Below the pieces are notes generated by a model. It had not been told where the DNA came from and did not search any database. It worked only from the letters and a program-made list of their open reading frames with translations. A DNA stretch of 64,000 nucleotides from a bacterium (GTDB lineage: Bacteria; Armatimonadota; Fimbriimonadia; Fimbriimonadales; Fimbriimonadaceae). Both the position numbers and the translations under genes were made by a program. Positions 62,935 through 64,000 of the stretch are shown piece after piece (position 1 is the stretch's first letter; each line of letters opens with the position of its first letter). The stretch lies in NCBI GenBank assembly GCA_027485645.1, contig JAIXQR010000007.1, positions 1-64,000 of the forward strand. Direction: 5' to 3'.

Positions 62935-63803
62935 AGCGAGTCGTCTTTACCCTCGCCTTTGGGGCGCCGAAGTACGCGAAGTTCGCGCTGGGACTGGGGC
63001 GTTCCTTGCGCCTGATCGGCGATTCGAGCCATCGCGTTGTGGTGACAGACATCAAGCGGGATGACTGGGAGCCGGCGTTTGACGAAGTCGTTTATGTTCC
63101 GCGGCCCGAGAACCCTTACCACGCCAAATTTCGGGCTTTCGACTTTTTTGATGCGGATGCGGCGCTGTTCATCGACGCAGATTCGCTCGTCTTTCGACGC
63201 CTGGATCCGATCTGGAGCGAGTTCGAGGGGCAGCCGATTGCCGTGCAGGGGTGGCCGATCTCGCATGGTGACGAGTGGCACGGCGACACCACAAAAGTAC
63301 TCAACCAAACTGGCTTTTCTGAGCTTAATCAGTTCAATGGAGGGCTCGTGTACTACGAGAGCAGTGCCGCATCAAAGAAGGTCCTTGAGCAAGTTGAGCA
63401 TTACCGCCAAAACTACGCGGAAACCGGCTTTAACGCTTTCCGTGGGCACGTGCCCGATGAGACTTGCCTGAGCCTTGCGATGGCGAAGACGGGGCTTGGC
63501 ATTTGCGTGCCAGACCGAAGGGATTATATGAACACGGGCGTGGGTCTCATCGGCGATCTTCGCATGGACATTCGCCGCGCGGAGTGCTCCTTTGTGTGCC
63601 GAAGAAGAGAACTTCGAACTGTCCACCCGCACGTGTTTCATGCCCACCTGTACTCGCAATTTCTTGTGTACTGGAAGCAACTGCGAGCCCTAGAACAGCT
63701 TGAGGAATACGAACGAACCCACCCGTTTGGCTGGATGTCCCCTGGACACAAACTTCGTCGCAGCATTGAGCGACGAATCCTGAAAGCTCAGGGTCGAATC
63801 TGA
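62931..63803 (+). CDS. GT-A fold glycosyltransferase, second of a tandem pair
   Basis: 290 residues from GTG 62931, which aligns MKRVVFTLAFG with the MKRIVFTIAVG start of its paralogue. Shared segments are GLGRSLRLIGDSSHRVVVTD, LFIDADSLVFRRLDPIW (metal-binding DAD), FNGGLVYYES, and the SPGHKLRRSIERR tail. Divergence in the acceptor half (about 130-220) suggests different acceptors. Its 3' end overlaps the convergent partial gene by 16 bp. Confidence 0.88.
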   Translation: MKRVVFTLAFGAPKYAKFALGLGRSLRLIGDSSHRVVVTDIKRDDWEPAFDEVVYVPRPENPYHAKFRAFDFFDADAALFIDADSLVFRRLDPIWSEFEGQPIAVQGWPISHGDEWHGDTTKVLNQTGFSELNQFNGGLVYYESSAASKKVLEQVEHYRQNYAETGFNAFRGHVPDETCLSLAMAKTGLGICVPDRRDYMNTGVGLIGDLRMDIRRAECSFVCRRRELRTVHPHVFHAHLYSQFLVYWKQLRALEQLEEYERTHPFGWMSPGHKLRRSIERRILKAQGRI

Positions 63804-64000
63804 GCAAGCATCGCAAGGTACTCCTGCCCGATTTGCTGCCGGGAATAGGATTGCTGAGCTTTCTCGGCAATGCGGTTGAAGCCAGATCGCAAGTCCGCAC
63901 CTTGCGCCAGCGCTGCAATCGCGTCGATGAAGTCGGAAAGTGATGCCGCCACGATTCCGGCTGGTTCACCAAGGCGCTCGTTCACGGCGCGGTAACTGAC
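63788..64000 (-). CDS. C-terminal end of a glycosyltransferase, probably GT4 (continues beyond window)
   Basis: The frame is open to the window edge. The visible 70 residues (SYRAVNERLGEPAGIVAASLSDFIDAI..., AEKAQQSYSRQQIGQEYLAMLAQI) match the end of group 1 glycosyltransferases, in which a donor-domain loop (PAGIVA) is followed by a final helix containing YS..QIGQEYL. The short fragment limits certainty. Confidence 0.55.
   Translation of the reverse strand, partial: VSYRAVNERLGEPAGIVAASLSDFIDAIAALAQGADLRSGFNRIAEKAQQSYSRQQIGQEYLAMLAQIRP

Overview
The window is a compact, moderately GC-rich bacterial chromosome segment, most likely from the Armatimonadota (Fimbriimonadia-like). The pointers are two pseudopilins with the [16 protein letters not shown] signature followed by FPVFAQAK, an OstA/LptD-type outer-membrane protein, a SecDF fusion, a long (plant/cyanobacterium-like) IspG, and a large set of secreted glycan enzymes. 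The phylum call is inference from protein style; no 16S gene is present. No prophage, insertion sequence or CRISPR array was seen.

Layout. 1-2172: 5'-truncated two-domain glycosyltransferase with TPRs. 2173-2840: repeat-rich non-coding block (CCGAAC repeats, two AT-rich palindromes) and tRNA-Arg. 2909-8650: dnaB, a secreted sialate O-acetylesterase-like protein, and an Nramp importer/CDF exporter pair behind an operator-like palindrome. 8654-11690: a minus-strand cassette of pseudopilin, Gly/Pro-rich membrane protein and GH30 glycosidase, preceded by a LacI-type operator and what looks like a decayed lacI gene. 11911-13183: three small membrane proteins, two of them tandem paralogues. 13415-24765: HI0933 flavoprotein, ispG, radC-like, a bacterial translin, an NfeD/YqiJ-flotillin pair, glycerate kinase, DUF2256, pgk, and a second pseudopilin with a lipoprotein. 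25158-35336: metY, M48 peptidase with a TPR-like C-terminus, Lrp regulator, RqcH/NFACT, and a four-gene ECF sigma/anti-sigma/membrane protein/glnD operon in which each gene overlaps the next by 4 bp. 35434-52085: LptD-like protein, glycogen debranching enzyme, dnaE, rdgB, proline dehydrogenase, GT2, a NarL-type two-component pair, secDF, transketolase. 52170-61364: secreted glycosidase-like protein, VanX-like dipeptidase, tRNA-Asp/tRNA-Phe, CheY-like regulator, GH4, TauE/SafE permease, and an ADP-ribosylglycohydrolase fused to carbohydrate-binding-like domains and coupled to a Gfo/Idh/MocA dehydrogenase. 61399-64000: methyltransferase, two paralogous GT-A glycosyltransferases and the end of a GT4-like gene.

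Two themes link the genes. The first is glycan capture and processing: GH30, GH4, esterase, dehydrogenase, ADP-ribosylglycohydrolase fusion, debranching enzyme, and the glycosyltransferases at both window edges. The second is gene expression style. At least thirteen genes have a TANNNT (or close) -10 element ending 5 to 8 nt before the start codon and no usable Shine-Dalgarno, which implies widespread leaderless transcription. Convergent neighbours commonly overlap by 1 to 83 bp.
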